Shown in pieces: positions 43,000 through 51,770 of a DNA stretch of 64,000 bases. The notes beneath the pieces were generated by a model. It had not been told where the DNA came from. It saw nothing but the letters and a program-made list of their open reading frames with translations, and did no database searches. Positions within the stretch are counted from its first letter, which is position 1, and every line of letters begins with the position of its first letter. Position numbers and translations under genes: made by a program. The stretch is from Ignavibacteriota bacterium (GTDB lineage Bacteria > Bacteroidota > Ignavibacteria > Ignavibacteriales > Ignavibacteriaceae). The stretch lies in the NCBI GenBank assembly GCA_013285405.1, contig CP053446.1:3023001-3087000 (forward strand), read 5' to 3'.

Positions 43000-43845
43000 T
43001 CACATTCGTGAAAAAATTACTATCTCTTTATTTGTCAGAACGTAGAGCTTATTATTAAAAATCAATGCGGAGACTAAATCTAATTTGTCATCAATTCCTG
43101 AAAGAATTATTTCGTTAAGCCTAATATCCGGTGATCTCAGGTTTGCAGTAAAAATTTTTTCATTAGTTGTTACAGTTAGCCAATCAAATATTATCCTGAT
43201 ACTTTCAAACTCTTCCGCACTCGAAGTTCTGCCAACCCCGTTACCATACTGATCGAAAATAACAATTTCACTTCCATCAATTACAAAAATATTATTTTGC
43301 ATCGAGACTGCCAGTTGAATCGGTTTCTCGAGAGCGAAATTTCCATAATCATAACCGCCAAAATTTTGAAGAAAATTTCCGAAGATATCAAACTTAACTA
43401 TTCTTGAATTTTCAGAATCAAGAATAAATATATCTCCCAGATTTGACATTACTGCACTTAGCGGGTATCCAAAACGTTCCTGTTCATTTTCACTTTCACG
43501 AGTATAAATTTGAAAGTTAAAATTTAAGTTCTTATCAAATCTTTGAATGCGGTTATTGTTTTTATCCGCCACATAAACTTTCAAAGCATCAGCAAAAATA
43601 TCAGCAGGATTATCGAAAGCACTTTCCCTCCATCCATATCCTCCAATTTTTTTGAGTATGTTTCCAACAGTATCCAATGCGGTAATTTCATCTGTTGCTA
43701 TATCAGATACGTAAATAAATCCTGCGGAATTAATATAGAATGAAGACGCGTTAACGAATTTCCCGATGCTTCTTTCAAATTGATATTGTTGAGGAAAAGA
43801 AACCGCAACGGATAACAGAATTAGTAATGTAATATGTAATTTCAT
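43000..43845 (-). CDS. Secreted NHL/six-bladed beta-propeller protein
   Basis: 281 aa. Signal peptide ~19 residues (ending SFPQ). NHL-type repeats are visible: PADIFADALKVYVADKNNNR, then YPLSAVMSNLGDIFILDSEN and KPIQLAVSMQNNIFVIDGSE, each with IQRFD, IVKFD or IVIFD endings. Such propellers act as ligand-binding or scaffold domains in the periplasm or cell surface. It heads the reverse-strand run with three membrane proteins. No T9SS tail is present. Confidence 0.8.
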   Translation of the reverse strand: MKLHITLLILLSVAVSFPQQYQFERSIGKFVNASSFYINSAGFIYVSDIATDEITALDTVGNILKKIGGYGWRESAFDNPADIFADALKVYVADKNNNRIQRFDKNLNFNFQIYTRESENEQERFGYPLSAVMSNLGDIFILDSENSRIVKFDIFGNFLQNFGGYDYGNFALEKPIQLAVSMQNNIFVIDGSEIVIFDQYGNGVGRTSSAEEFESIRIIFDWLTVTTNEKIFTANLRSPDIRLNEIILSGIDDKLDLVSALIFNNKLYVLTNKEIVIFSRM

Positions 43846-44020
43846 TTAAAATAAAATAGATTTTTATGTGATAATATTAGTGAATAATAGAGTTAAAAAA
43901 AATTTATTTACACCTGATTGATTAAACTAAACCTGGTGGAAAAAAGTATTTGTCTTTGAAATTGCTGTGGCATTACGTTGTAAATGGAACCACACATATC
44001 TATATTTACAAATCAAATTT

Positions 44021-44094
44021 TGTCCCGTGGTGTAACTGGTTAACACGTCTGACTCTGGATCAGAAGAGTCTAGGTTCGAGTCCTAGCGGGACAG
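44021..44094 (+). tRNA. tRNA-Gln (CTG)
   Basis: 74 nt. Acceptor TGTCCCG (44021-44027) pairs with CGGGACA (44087-44093), discriminator G, as usual for tRNA-Gln. D-stem GTGT/ACAC, anticodon stem TCTGA/TCAGA with loop CTCTGGA, anticodon CTG at 44055-44057. T-arm CTAGG-TTCGAGT-CCTAG. CCA not encoded. Confidence 0.95.
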
Positions 44095-44113
44095 CTTAGT
44101 AATGAATAATGTA

Positions 44114-44192
44114 TAATTAACAATTTACAATTAAAATTTAATTGGTTTCGTATTTTTTAATTGTAAATTTTTCATTTTTAATTGTTAATTAG
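44114..44192. repeat. AT-rich imperfect palindrome between two tRNA genes
   Basis: Left arm TAATTAACAATTTACAATTAAAA (44114-44136) is the inverse of TTTTAATTGTAAATT plus TGTTAATTA in the right arm, which has an extra 14-base insert. It fills most of the gap between tRNA-Gln and tRNA-Glu. It could form a large AT hairpin; a terminator or tRNA-processing element are possibilities. Confidence 0.6.
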
Positions 44193-44195
44193 ATC

Positions 44196-44269
44196 GGCGC
44201 GTTCGTCTAGTGGCTTAGGACGCCGCCCTCTCAAGGCGGAGATCGCGGGTTCGAATCCCGCACGCGCTA
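44196..44269 (+). tRNA. tRNA-Glu (CTC)
   Basis: 74 nt. Acceptor GGCGCGT (44196-44202) pairs with ACGCGCT (44262-44268), with one G-T pair at the end; discriminator A. D-stem GTCT/GGAC, anticodon stem CCGCC/GGCGG with loop CTCTCAA, anticodon CTC at 44230-44232. T-arm GCGGG-TTCGAAT-CCCGC. CCA not encoded. Confidence 0.93.
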
Positions 44270-44375
44270 CTTCTTTCTATCCTTTATAACATCTGACAAA
44301 ATTCCATTAGTTTTTACTTTGAAAAAAATAGATGTGTATTTTGCCCAATTACTTTTTAAGGAAATAGTAATAATT

Positions 44376-44708
44376 ATGAAACGATTTGAAAAACACATTT
44401 TTATTTGTGAGAATAAAAGACCTGAAGGTCATCCTAAAGGATGTTGTGCCGACAAGAACAGTCTGGCGGTCAGGGATTTATTTAAAAAGCGTTTGAAAGA
44501 ACTGGGGCTCAGTACTGAAATCCGAGCCAATGCAGCCGGTTGTCTGGATGCCTGCGAGCATGGAGTTACTGTTGTTGTTTATCCAGAACAAATTTGGTAT
44601 GGTAAAGTTTTAGTTGATGATGTGGAAACTATTATTCAGGAACATATATTAAAAAACAATCCGGTGGAGCGATTAAAAATAAAAGATGCGAAGTTTAACA
44701 AAACATAA
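44376..44708 (+). CDS. Thioredoxin-like [2Fe-2S] ferredoxin
   Basis: 110 aa from ATG 44376; the longer frame from TTG 44319 has no supporting motif. Cys pattern: FICENKRPEGHPKGCC and AAGCLDACEHG form the four-Cys cluster of the thioredoxin-fold ferredoxin family. VVVYPEQIWYGKV then ends the fold. It likely passes single electrons in the cytoplasm. Its 3' end overlaps nth by 23 bp. A redox partner is unknown. Confidence 0.88.
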   Translation: MKRFEKHIFICENKRPEGHPKGCCADKNSLAVRDLFKKRLKELGLSTEIRANAAGCLDACEHGVTVVVYPEQIWYGKVLVDDVETIIQEHILKNNPVERLKIKDAKFNKT

Positions 44709-45357
44709 GTTAAAAGTTGATTCGCAGCAGTCTTCCGAAATTCTTAAAAGATTAAAGAAAGAATACCCTCTTGTAAAAATTGCCCTGGAGTTTGAAACTC
44801 CATTTCAACTTTTAATTTCTACAATCCTTTCTGCGCAATGTACCGATGCAAGAGTAAATCTTGTTACAAAAACACTTTTCAAAACATATAGAAAACCAGA
44901 AGACTATCTATTAGTCTCAAACGAAGAACTTGGGAAAGATATTTTTTCAACAGGTTTTTATCATCAAAAAGCTAAAAGCATAAAAAATTGTTGTAAAATG
45001 TTAATTGAAATTTTTGATAGCAAAGTTCCGGCTGATTTCGAATCACTTTGTTCACTTCCCGGAGTTGGAAGAAAAACTGCATCTGTTGTTGCCGGAAATG
45101 CATTTGGAATTCCAGCTATTGCTGTTGACACCCATGTTAAAAGATTATCCAATCTGATGGGTTTTGTTGATTCTGACAATCCGGAAAAGATTGAGGAAAG
45201 ATTAAAAGAAATTTTTCCGTCTCGGGAATGGATAAGTTTAGGACATTATTTGATGAGTCATGGAAGAAAAATTTGTATTGCAAGAAGACCAAAATGTACT
45301 GAGTGCATAATTGGCGATCTCTGTCCCAGTTATGATCCTGAAAACAAAAAATTATGA
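44686..45357 (+). CDS. nth: Endonuclease III
   Basis: 223 aa. Helix-hairpin-helix LCSLPGVGRKTASVVAGNAF is followed by the catalytic Asp in AVDTHVKRLSNLMG. The C-terminal 4Fe-4S site is C-x6-C-x2-C-x5-C (CIARRPKCTECIIGDLC). It removes oxidised pyrimidines and nicks AP sites. It starts inside the ferredoxin gene (23 bp overlap), indicating coupling; both proteins need Fe-S clusters. Confidence 0.97.
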   Translation: MRSLTKHKLKVDSQQSSEILKRLKKEYPLVKIALEFETPFQLLISTILSAQCTDARVNLVTKTLFKTYRKPEDYLLVSNEELGKDIFSTGFYHQKAKSIKNCCKMLIEIFDSKVPADFESLCSLPGVGRKTASVVAGNAFGIPAIAVDTHVKRLSNLMGFVDSDNPEKIEERLKEIFPSREWISLGHYLMSHGRKICIARRPKCTECIIGDLCPSYDPENKKL

Positions 45358-45367
45358 AGGAATTTTT

Positions 45368-45934
45368 ATGACTGATATTGAAAGAGACAGAAATATTTGT
45401 TTTCAAATTCTTAATGAGTTCACAAAAAGTGAAAGTTTAATCAAGCATGCACTCGCAGTTGAAACGTGTGTCCGTGCTTATGCTCAAAAATTAAATCAGG
45501 ATGTTGACTACTGGGGGAATGTAGCTTTGCTGCACGATTTTGATTATGAAATGTATCCAACGGAGGATGGACATCCTTTCAAAGGAAACGAAATATTGAA
45601 AGAGAGAGGATTTTCAGATCAATTCAGGATTGCAATCATGTCTCATGCAGATTATACAGGAGTAAAGAGAACTTCTCAACTCGAAAAAGTATTATTTGCC
45701 TGTGATGAGCTCGCAGGTTTTATTACAGCGGTAACTTATGTGCGTCCATCGAGAACAATTGATGAGGTTGAAGTCAAGTCAGTGTTGAAAAAAATGAAAG
45801 ACAAGGCATTTGCCCGAACGGTTAATAGGGATGATATTATCAAAGGTGCTCAGGAACTTGAAATTTCTTTAGAAGACCATATTCAGTTTTGTATTAATTC
45901 TATGAAAAATAAAAAAGAAATACTTGGTTTATGA
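45368..45934 (+). CDS. HD-domain phosphohydrolase-like protein
   Basis: 188 aa from ATG 45368, supported by AAGGAA just upstream; the longer frame starting at 45311 would overlap nth. The HD metal motif is HALAVET, then VALLHDFDYEMYP and AIMSHADYTG, in the order H...HD...H. Substrate unknown; the family hydrolyses nucleotides or signalling nucleotides. It ends in an ATGA overlap with the next peroxiredoxin gene. Confidence 0.85.
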   Translation: MTDIERDRNICFQILNEFTKSESLIKHALAVETCVRAYAQKLNQDVDYWGNVALLHDFDYEMYPTEDGHPFKGNEILKERGFSDQFRIAIMSHADYTGVKRTSQLEKVLFACDELAGFITAVTYVRPSRTIDEVEVKSVLKKMKDKAFARTVNRDDIIKGAQELEISLEDHIQFCINSMKNKKEILGL

Positions 45935-46389
45935 GAGCAGGAGAAATTGCACCTAATTTTATTTTAAAAGATGAGAGAGGAAATGATTTCGAATTATATG
46001 CTCATCTTGATAAAAAAATATTACTGGCATTTTACCCAAAAGATGATACTCCGGTTTGCTCAACTCAATTAGGAGATTACAATAAAAACTTAGATGATTT
46101 TTTGAAAATCGGAATAAACATAATTGGTATCAACATAGACTCAGTTGAATCACATTTATTGTTCTCTGAAAAACTGAAACTTAAATTTCCTCTGCTGGCT
46201 GATGTCGATAAAAAAATTAGCAAGTTATATGGTGCATTGAATCTTTTTAATATGAATAAAAGGATGATTGTTTTAATCGATAATAACAAAAATATTGTTT
46301 GGGTTGAATCAACATTTCCATTTGCTTACCTTAATTCAGAGGAAATACTGAAAAAAGTAAAGCTATTTTACAGTAAAGAAATGACTTGA
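45931..46389 (+). CDS. Peroxiredoxin-like protein without resolving Cys
   Basis: 152 aa. It has the BCP/AhpC fold: IAPNFILKDERGNDFEL and YPKDDTPVCSTQLGDYNKNL with a single peroxidatic Cys. The resolving Cys found five residues later in the bcp gene at 26482 is replaced by Gly, so this may be a 1-Cys type. The Arg and Pro-Thr context is kept. It overlaps the HD gene (ATGA). Reductant unknown. Confidence 0.8.
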   Translation: MRAGEIAPNFILKDERGNDFELYAHLDKKILLAFYPKDDTPVCSTQLGDYNKNLDDFLKIGINIIGINIDSVESHLLFSEKLKLKFPLLADVDKKISKLYGALNLFNMNKRMIVLIDNNKNIVWVESTFPFAYLNSEEILKKVKLFYSKEMT

Positions 46390-46536
46390 CTGGTAATCCA
46401 TTAGTTAACTAAATTTCGTTCAAATCAAAGGAGTTTTATCAGGGTTTTGCTACATTATTGATATTCTTAAGGAATGTCAGATTAAATAAATAATATCTTA
46501 AAAAGTATTCACAGAGTAATTTTCGATTACTTAACA

Positions 46537-49500
46537 ATGATAAGCAAAATCTTCATAACTCTTTTGTTGTTCACTTCTGTATTATTTCCGCAGCAGGACA
46601 TCAGAATTATTTCTTCAAATCAAAGTTCGATCATCATTGAATACACTCCACACTTTTTAGATACATCGCTTACCAGAATTAACAATGTGGAATTCAGGAA
46701 TACAAATTTAGCTTTCGGATATTATGATGAATCTGCGAATCCTGGAACTCCCGCAATACCAGAGAGAAGATTAATAATTGGTGTACCATCTGAATTTGGT
46801 AATTCAATTCAGGTTCTCAATTCAGTTTACAAAATTATAAGTGGAAAAATTTTACCAGCAGCTACTTATGAAAAAGATAACTTTCTTGATGTAGTCAAAT
46901 ACGAAGTTTCACCTGAATACTATAATTATTCTGATTTCCCTGAAATTGCTTCGTTCGGAGATTTTGGAATTGCACGGGGACTGCAAGTTCAGACCATAAG
47001 ATTTCTACCTGTTAAATTTGATGTTAACAGTAGTTCAATCCGGTTATATTCAAAAATAGTAATTCAAATTAATTATGGAAATGGTCAGACAAACGGTAAG
47101 AAGACTGAAGATGAAATCCTGAAATATTCTGTTATCAATTACGATGCTGCAAAATATTGGATCAAACAAAATAAAAATTTGTCAAAGGTAAATAACAGTG
47201 TTCTTTCAACAGGTCAATGGGTAAAGTTTGAAGCACCAACTGAAGGAATTTACAGAATTGACAAATCAAGATTGCAATCATTTGGTTTTAATGTTTCAAC
47301 AATTGATCCGCGTACTATTAAAATCTATAATAACGGTGGAAAAGTACTCTCCGAAAAAGTAACCACACCTCGCACTATTGATTTAATCGAAAATGCAATA
47401 GTTGTAGTTGGAGAGAATGATGGAAATTTTGATGACAGTGACTATATTTTATTTTATGGAAGAGGAACAAAGTTCAGAGATTATGATTCCGTTAGCAGCA
47501 CAATTGTAAGGTATAATCATCAGTTCTCTGATAAAAATTATTTTTGGATAACTGCAGGTGGAGTGAATGGAAAACGGATTCAGAATAAAACAAGTCTTAA
47601 CACTTCACAGGATGTAATCCAAACTTCCACTGTAGCTTTTGCGGATTATGAAGTTGATAAAATAAATTTAGCCAAATCCGGCAGACAATTTATGGGCGAT
47701 GATTTTTCGCAATCAATTTCAACCAGAACTTATATGAATAAATTGGATTACAGGCTTGCTTCAAATCCAATTAACTATACATTCAGATTTATAAATGCAA
47801 CAACTTCGGCATTTAATCTTACTTTGGAAGAAAACTCAAACAATATTTTTTCCGGAAATTTACCGGGTTATACAACAGGATATACTGTTGGAATTGCACA
47901 TGTCAGAAGTGCAACTTTTAACGGGCAACTTCCTGATAATCGAAGTGTTCTTCGGTTTACGTTAAATTCTTCCTCTGTTACGTCAATTGGTTACCTGGAC
48001 TATTTTGAAATCACGTATGAGAAAGAACTGAAGCCGGTCAGTAATAATCTGATATTTTTTTCGAAAGATTCAACTGCTGTTGTTGAATATTATTTAAGTG
48101 GGTTTCCATCCTCTAATATTAAGTTATTTGATGTGACAGATTTTAGTAACGTTGCTGAAGTTAGCCCAAAACCTGGCTTTCCAAGCGGTGGAGATTTCAG
48201 ATTTCAAGTAGCTGAAAATGCTGACGCGATCAGAAAATATATAGCAGTTGGTAATGATAACTATTTGGACCCGGTTAATCCTTCTTCTGAGGCGAATTCA
48301 AATTTAATTGGGATTACTGATGGTGCGAAATTCATTATTATCTCTCACAAAAATTTTCTGGATGCTGCGAATAGGCTTAAAACGTATCGTGAGAATGAAT
48401 CCAAAATTCCAATTTCTACTATCGTGGTTGATATTGAACAAATCTACAACGAATTCTCAGGCGGGTTGCAGGATGTTTCGGCTGTCAGAGATTTTATAAA
48501 ATATGCTTATGAAAACTGGCAAATCAAACCAGAATATTTTTTATTAATGGGAAAAGGCACATATGATTATAAAAATGTTGAAGGGTTTGGCGATAACTAT
48601 GTAGTGCCCTGGGAGACTGAGGAATCATTACAGATGATTTATGGTAAAGACTCATACTGTACTGACGATTTCTTTGCAAGGATTGACGGAGAAGATACAA
48701 AACCCGATATTGCATTTGGTCGGTTAACCGTCAGAAACGTGAATGAAGCAAACACCTACATAGATAAAATCATTCACTACGAAACGAATACTGAACGTGG
48801 AGTATGGCGTAATCTGATTACTTTAGTTGCTGATGATGGATATACATCTACCGCATATGAAGGATATGAACATACACGTCCATCAGAAACACTTGCAAAT
48901 ATTTATATACCACCGTCTTTCGATTTAAAGAAGATTTACGTCGCAGATTACCCTGTTGTAATCACAGGCAATGGAAGAAGAAAACCGCTGGCTAATGCTG
49001 ACATATTAAAAATTATGAATCAGGGAACTTTGTTGATTAATTATATTGGTCATGGAAATCCTGATGTTTGGGCGCACGAATACATTCTTGAAAGATCAGT
49101 AATAATTCCTCAGCTTACAAATGATAAATATTTTTTCCTTTGCGCTGCTACTTGTGACTTTGGTTATTATGATATTCCAAATTTTCAAAGTGGTGCTGAA
49201 GAAATACTATTTCTTAAAAATGCAGGATCAATTGCTACATTTAATTCTACAAGGTTAGTTTTTTCAGGACAGAACCATGATTTGAATTACGAGCTGATGA
49301 AAAATTTGCTTAATCTTCAAAGAGACACTATGAATCTTAGTGTTCCTCTCGGTATTTCTGTATTTAAAACTAAACAAATTTATAATACTGTCAATTCTCA
49401 GAAATTTCACTTGCTCGGAGATCCAACGCTAAGATTAAATGTTCCTCAATATTCAGGTAATATTGATTCAATTAATGGGCAGCCGTTAATTTCTGATGTA

Positions 49501-50508
49501 CAGATCAGAGCACTTAGTAATACAAAAATTGCAGGAACAATCCTTAAACCGGATGGATCCAAATGGACTGAGTATAATGGTGAAGGACTTCTGACAGTAT
49601 TTGATTCCGAAAGAACCAAATATCTTGAAGAAATTAACTATTCAATGCTGGTACAAGGCGGCGTTATTTTTCGTGGAAGAGTATCCGTTACTAATGGTAC
49701 TTTTGAAACAGAGTTTGTGGTACCGAAAGATATTTCATACGAAAATAAGAAAGGTAAAATTATTTTTTATTTCTTTGACCCTGAATCAGATGGTTTAGCA
49801 TTTACAAATAAAATTATTGTCGGCGGAACTGATTCAACAACGGTTAACGATGGTGATGGTCCTGAAATCGAAATATTCTTTGATAACGCAAATTATGTAA
49901 GTTCTTACCTTGTTGATTCCGATCCAAACCTGATTGTTAAGCTTTCTGATGAGACTGGCTTAAATACTACTGGCACGGGAGTTGGGCACAAACTGGAAGG
50001 CATTTTGAACGAAGACGAAGGAAATCCGATTGATTTTACGGATTACTTCATTGGCGAACTTGATGCCGGTGGTAAACAAGGTGAAATAAATTATCAATTT
50101 AATAAAATGTCTGACGGTGATTATACGATTGAAGTAAAAGCATGGGACGTGTTTAATAATTTTTCAAATGAAGAAGGCTTTTTTACAGTTGTTTCTTCAA
50201 ATGATTTGGTTATTCGCGATGTGTATAATTATCCAAATCCATTTTCTTCAAATACGACTTTTACTTTTCAGCATAATCTTACCCAGCCGGTTGATGTGAA
50301 GATAAATGTTTACACAATTGCTGGCAGATTGATAAAACAAGTTGAAGAAAAAAATATAGATCAAAAATTTGTTAAAGTTGATTGGGATGGCAGGGATGAT
50401 GATGGAGACCAGCTTGGTAATGGAACATATTTATATAAGCTGATTGTAAAAACTGTTGACGGAGAGTTCACCCAGAGTGTCCTTGGTAAGCTGGCGGTTA
50501 TCAAATAA
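46537..50508 (+). CDS. porU: T9SS sortase PorU (C25 family peptidase)
   Basis: 1323 aa, usual PorU size. Signal peptide about residues 1-19 (ending LFPQ). C25 domain from about residue 597 (FIIISHKNFLDAANRLKTY) with the catalytic pair H839 in NYIGHGNPDVWAHE and C873 in CAATCDFGYYD. A T9SS/FlgD-type C-terminal domain (VYNYPNPFSSNTTF) closes the protein; its counterpart in known PorU is kept. PorU cleaves C-terminal sorting domains and joins cargo to a surface glycolipid at the outer membrane. porV follows 113 bp later, which strongly supports the call. Confidence 0.9.
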   Translation: MISKIFITLLLFTSVLFPQQDIRIISSNQSSIIIEYTPHFLDTSLTRINNVEFRNTNLAFGYYDESANPGTPAIPERRLIIGVPSEFGNSIQVLNSVYKIISGKILPAATYEKDNFLDVVKYEVSPEYYNYSDFPEIASFGDFGIARGLQVQTIRFLPVKFDVNSSSIRLYSKIVIQINYGNGQTNGKKTEDEILKYSVINYDAAKYWIKQNKNLSKVNNSVLSTGQWVKFEAPTEGIYRIDKSRLQSFGFNVSTIDPRTIKIYNNGGKVLSEKVTTPRTIDLIENAIVVVGENDGNFDDSDYILFYGRGTKFRDYDSVSSTIVRYNHQFSDKNYFWITAGGVNGKRIQNKTSLNTSQDVIQTSTVAFADYEVDKINLAKSGRQFMGDDFSQSISTRTYMNKLDYRLASNPINYTFRFINATTSAFNLTLEENSNNIFSGNLPGYTTGYTVGIAHVRSATFNGQLPDNRSVLRFTLNSSSVTSIGYLDYFEITYEKELKPVSNNLIFFSKDSTAVVEYYLSGFPSSNIKLFDVTDFSNVAEVSPKPGFPSGGDFRFQVAENADAIRKYIAVGNDNYLDPVNPSSEANSNLIGITDGAKFIIISHKNFLDAANRLKTYRENESKIPISTIVVDIEQIYNEFSGGLQDVSAVRDFIKYAYENWQIKPEYFLLMGKGTYDYKNVEGFGDNYVVPWETEESLQMIYGKDSYCTDDFFARIDGEDTKPDIAFGRLTVRNVNEANTYIDKIIHYETNTERGVWRNLITLVADDGYTSTAYEGYEHTRPSETLANIYIPPSFDLKKIYVADYPVVITGNGRRKPLANADILKIMNQGTLLINYIGHGNPDVWAHEYILERSVIIPQLTNDKYFFLCAATCDFGYYDIPNFQSGAEEILFLKNAGSIATFNSTRLVFSGQNHDLNYELMKNLLNLQRDTMNLSVPLGISVFKTKQIYNTVNSQKFHLLGDPTLRLNVPQYSGNIDSINGQPLISDVQIRALSNTKIAGTILKPDGSKWTEYNGEGLLTVFDSERTKYLEEINYSMLVQGGVIFRGRVSVTNGTFETEFVVPKDISYENKKGKIIFYFFDPESDGLAFTNKIIVGGTDSTTVNDGDGPEIEIFFDNANYVSSYLVDSDPNLIVKLSDETGLNTTGTGVGHKLEGILNEDEGNPIDFTDYFIGELDAGGKQGEINYQFNKMSDGDYTIEVKAWDVFNNFSNEEGFFTVVSSNDLVIRDVYNYPNPFSSNTTFTFQHNLTQPVDVKINVYTIAGRLIKQVEEKNIDQKFVKVDWDGRDDDGDQLGNGTYLYKLIVKTVDGEFTQSVLGKLAVIK

Positions 50509-50621
50509 GTGTGCAATATTTAAGTATTTTTAATCGAAATAATTTTTATATATTTCAAACCTTAAGAGGAACGATAATGTTAAATACAGACGAACAAATA
50601 ATTTCTTGGAGGAAAAACAAA

Positions 50622-51761
50622 ATGAAGGTATTAGTGCCTTTCCTGATGATTGGGCTTGCTATGCTGGCTGTTCCGCAAAAAAGTTTTGCACAGGGTGAAG
50701 CTGCCGTTCCATTTTTACTTTTATCACCTGATTCAAGATTTGGTGCGCTTGGTGAATCAGGAACAGGTTTAGCCGATAACTCAGCCGCAATATTTTGGAA
50801 CCCGGCAGGCGTTGCATTTCTGTCTGGTACAGAAGTATCAATTACGCACAGTAACTGGCTGCCTCAGTTTAATCTGGATTTGTTTTATGATTACCTGACT
50901 TTCAGAACCTATCTGGAAGAATTGAGTGGTAATGTAACTGCAAGTGTTACTTATATGAATTTTGGTGAATTCGTCAGAACTCTTGAAGGTGGACCTGAAC
51001 CAGTTGGAACTTTCAGTGCATACGACGCAGCACTTACACTTGGATACGCTACCAAGCTTGGAAGTGATTGGGGTATTGGTTTTAATTTCAGAATAATCCA
51101 CAGCAGGCTTTCTGATCAGCCGACCGGTGAGGAAGAAGGCAGCGGTGTTGCAACATCTGTTAGTTTCGACGTTGCTGGAATGTGGCGTCCGGAGTATTTG
51201 AATATTTTCGGATGGGAACTTGAAAACCGATTGAGTATTGGTGCTAACCTGAGCAATCTTGGTCCAAAGATAACATACATTGATGCTAAACAATCTGATC
51301 CAATTCCAACTAACTTCAGATTGGGATTCGCATTCCAATTGTTAAGAGATGAATTTAATTCCTTAGTCTATACTCTTGATTTCAGCAAATTACTTGTCAG
51401 CAGAGATTCAACATCATCAGAGGAATTTTACACTGGAATAATTACTTCCTGGGGTGATAATACGATGAGTGAAGAGATAAAAGACGTTGTTACATCAATG
51501 GGATTAGAATATTGGTATGGAACGCCGGGTGATTTTCTATTTGCATTAAGAAGCGGTTTCTTCTATGAAGACCCTGCACATGGAAACAGAAAGTTTATGA
51601 CATTTGGCGCGGGTTTAAGATATGATATTTATGGATTTGATTTCAGCTACATAAGTTCAATTGAAGAAAACCATCCACTGGATGGAACATTAAGATTTAC
51701 GATTTTAATTGGCTGGGGAGCAGCTCCGGAACCACAGAGAGGATTTCCAAGGGGCATCTAA
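50622..51761 (+). CDS. porV: T9SS outer-membrane protein PorV (LptO)
   Basis: 379 aa from ATG 50622, chosen because it gives a clean signal peptide (MKVLVPFLMIGLAMLAVPQK, ending FAQ) and follows GGAGGA at 50608-50613; a GTG at 50511 opens the same frame but lacks these. The mature start (AAVPFLLLSPDSRFGALGES) and FWNPAGVAFLSGTE followed by THSNWLPQFNLDLFYDYL are the PorV/FadL-like signature. It forms a 14-strand barrel that takes T9SS cargo from the translocon to PorU. It lies next to porU, as in known T9SS clusters. Confidence 0.93.
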   Translation: MKVLVPFLMIGLAMLAVPQKSFAQGEAAVPFLLLSPDSRFGALGESGTGLADNSAAIFWNPAGVAFLSGTEVSITHSNWLPQFNLDLFYDYLTFRTYLEELSGNVTASVTYMNFGEFVRTLEGGPEPVGTFSAYDAALTLGYATKLGSDWGIGFNFRIIHSRLSDQPTGEEEGSGVATSVSFDVAGMWRPEYLNIFGWELENRLSIGANLSNLGPKITYIDAKQSDPIPTNFRLGFAFQLLRDEFNSLVYTLDFSKLLVSRDSTSSEEFYTGIITSWGDNTMSEEIKDVVTSMGLEYWYGTPGDFLFALRSGFFYEDPAHGNRKFMTFGAGLRYDIYGFDFSYISSIEENHPLDGTLRFTILIGWGAAPEPQRGFPRGI

Positions 51762-51770
51762 AATTTTCTT

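Noticed and set aside
50511..50621. Extra N-terminal segment of PorV from GTG 50511
   Set aside because: This would bury the signal peptide behind 37 residues; the ATG at 50622 has a strong SD and a clean signal sequence.
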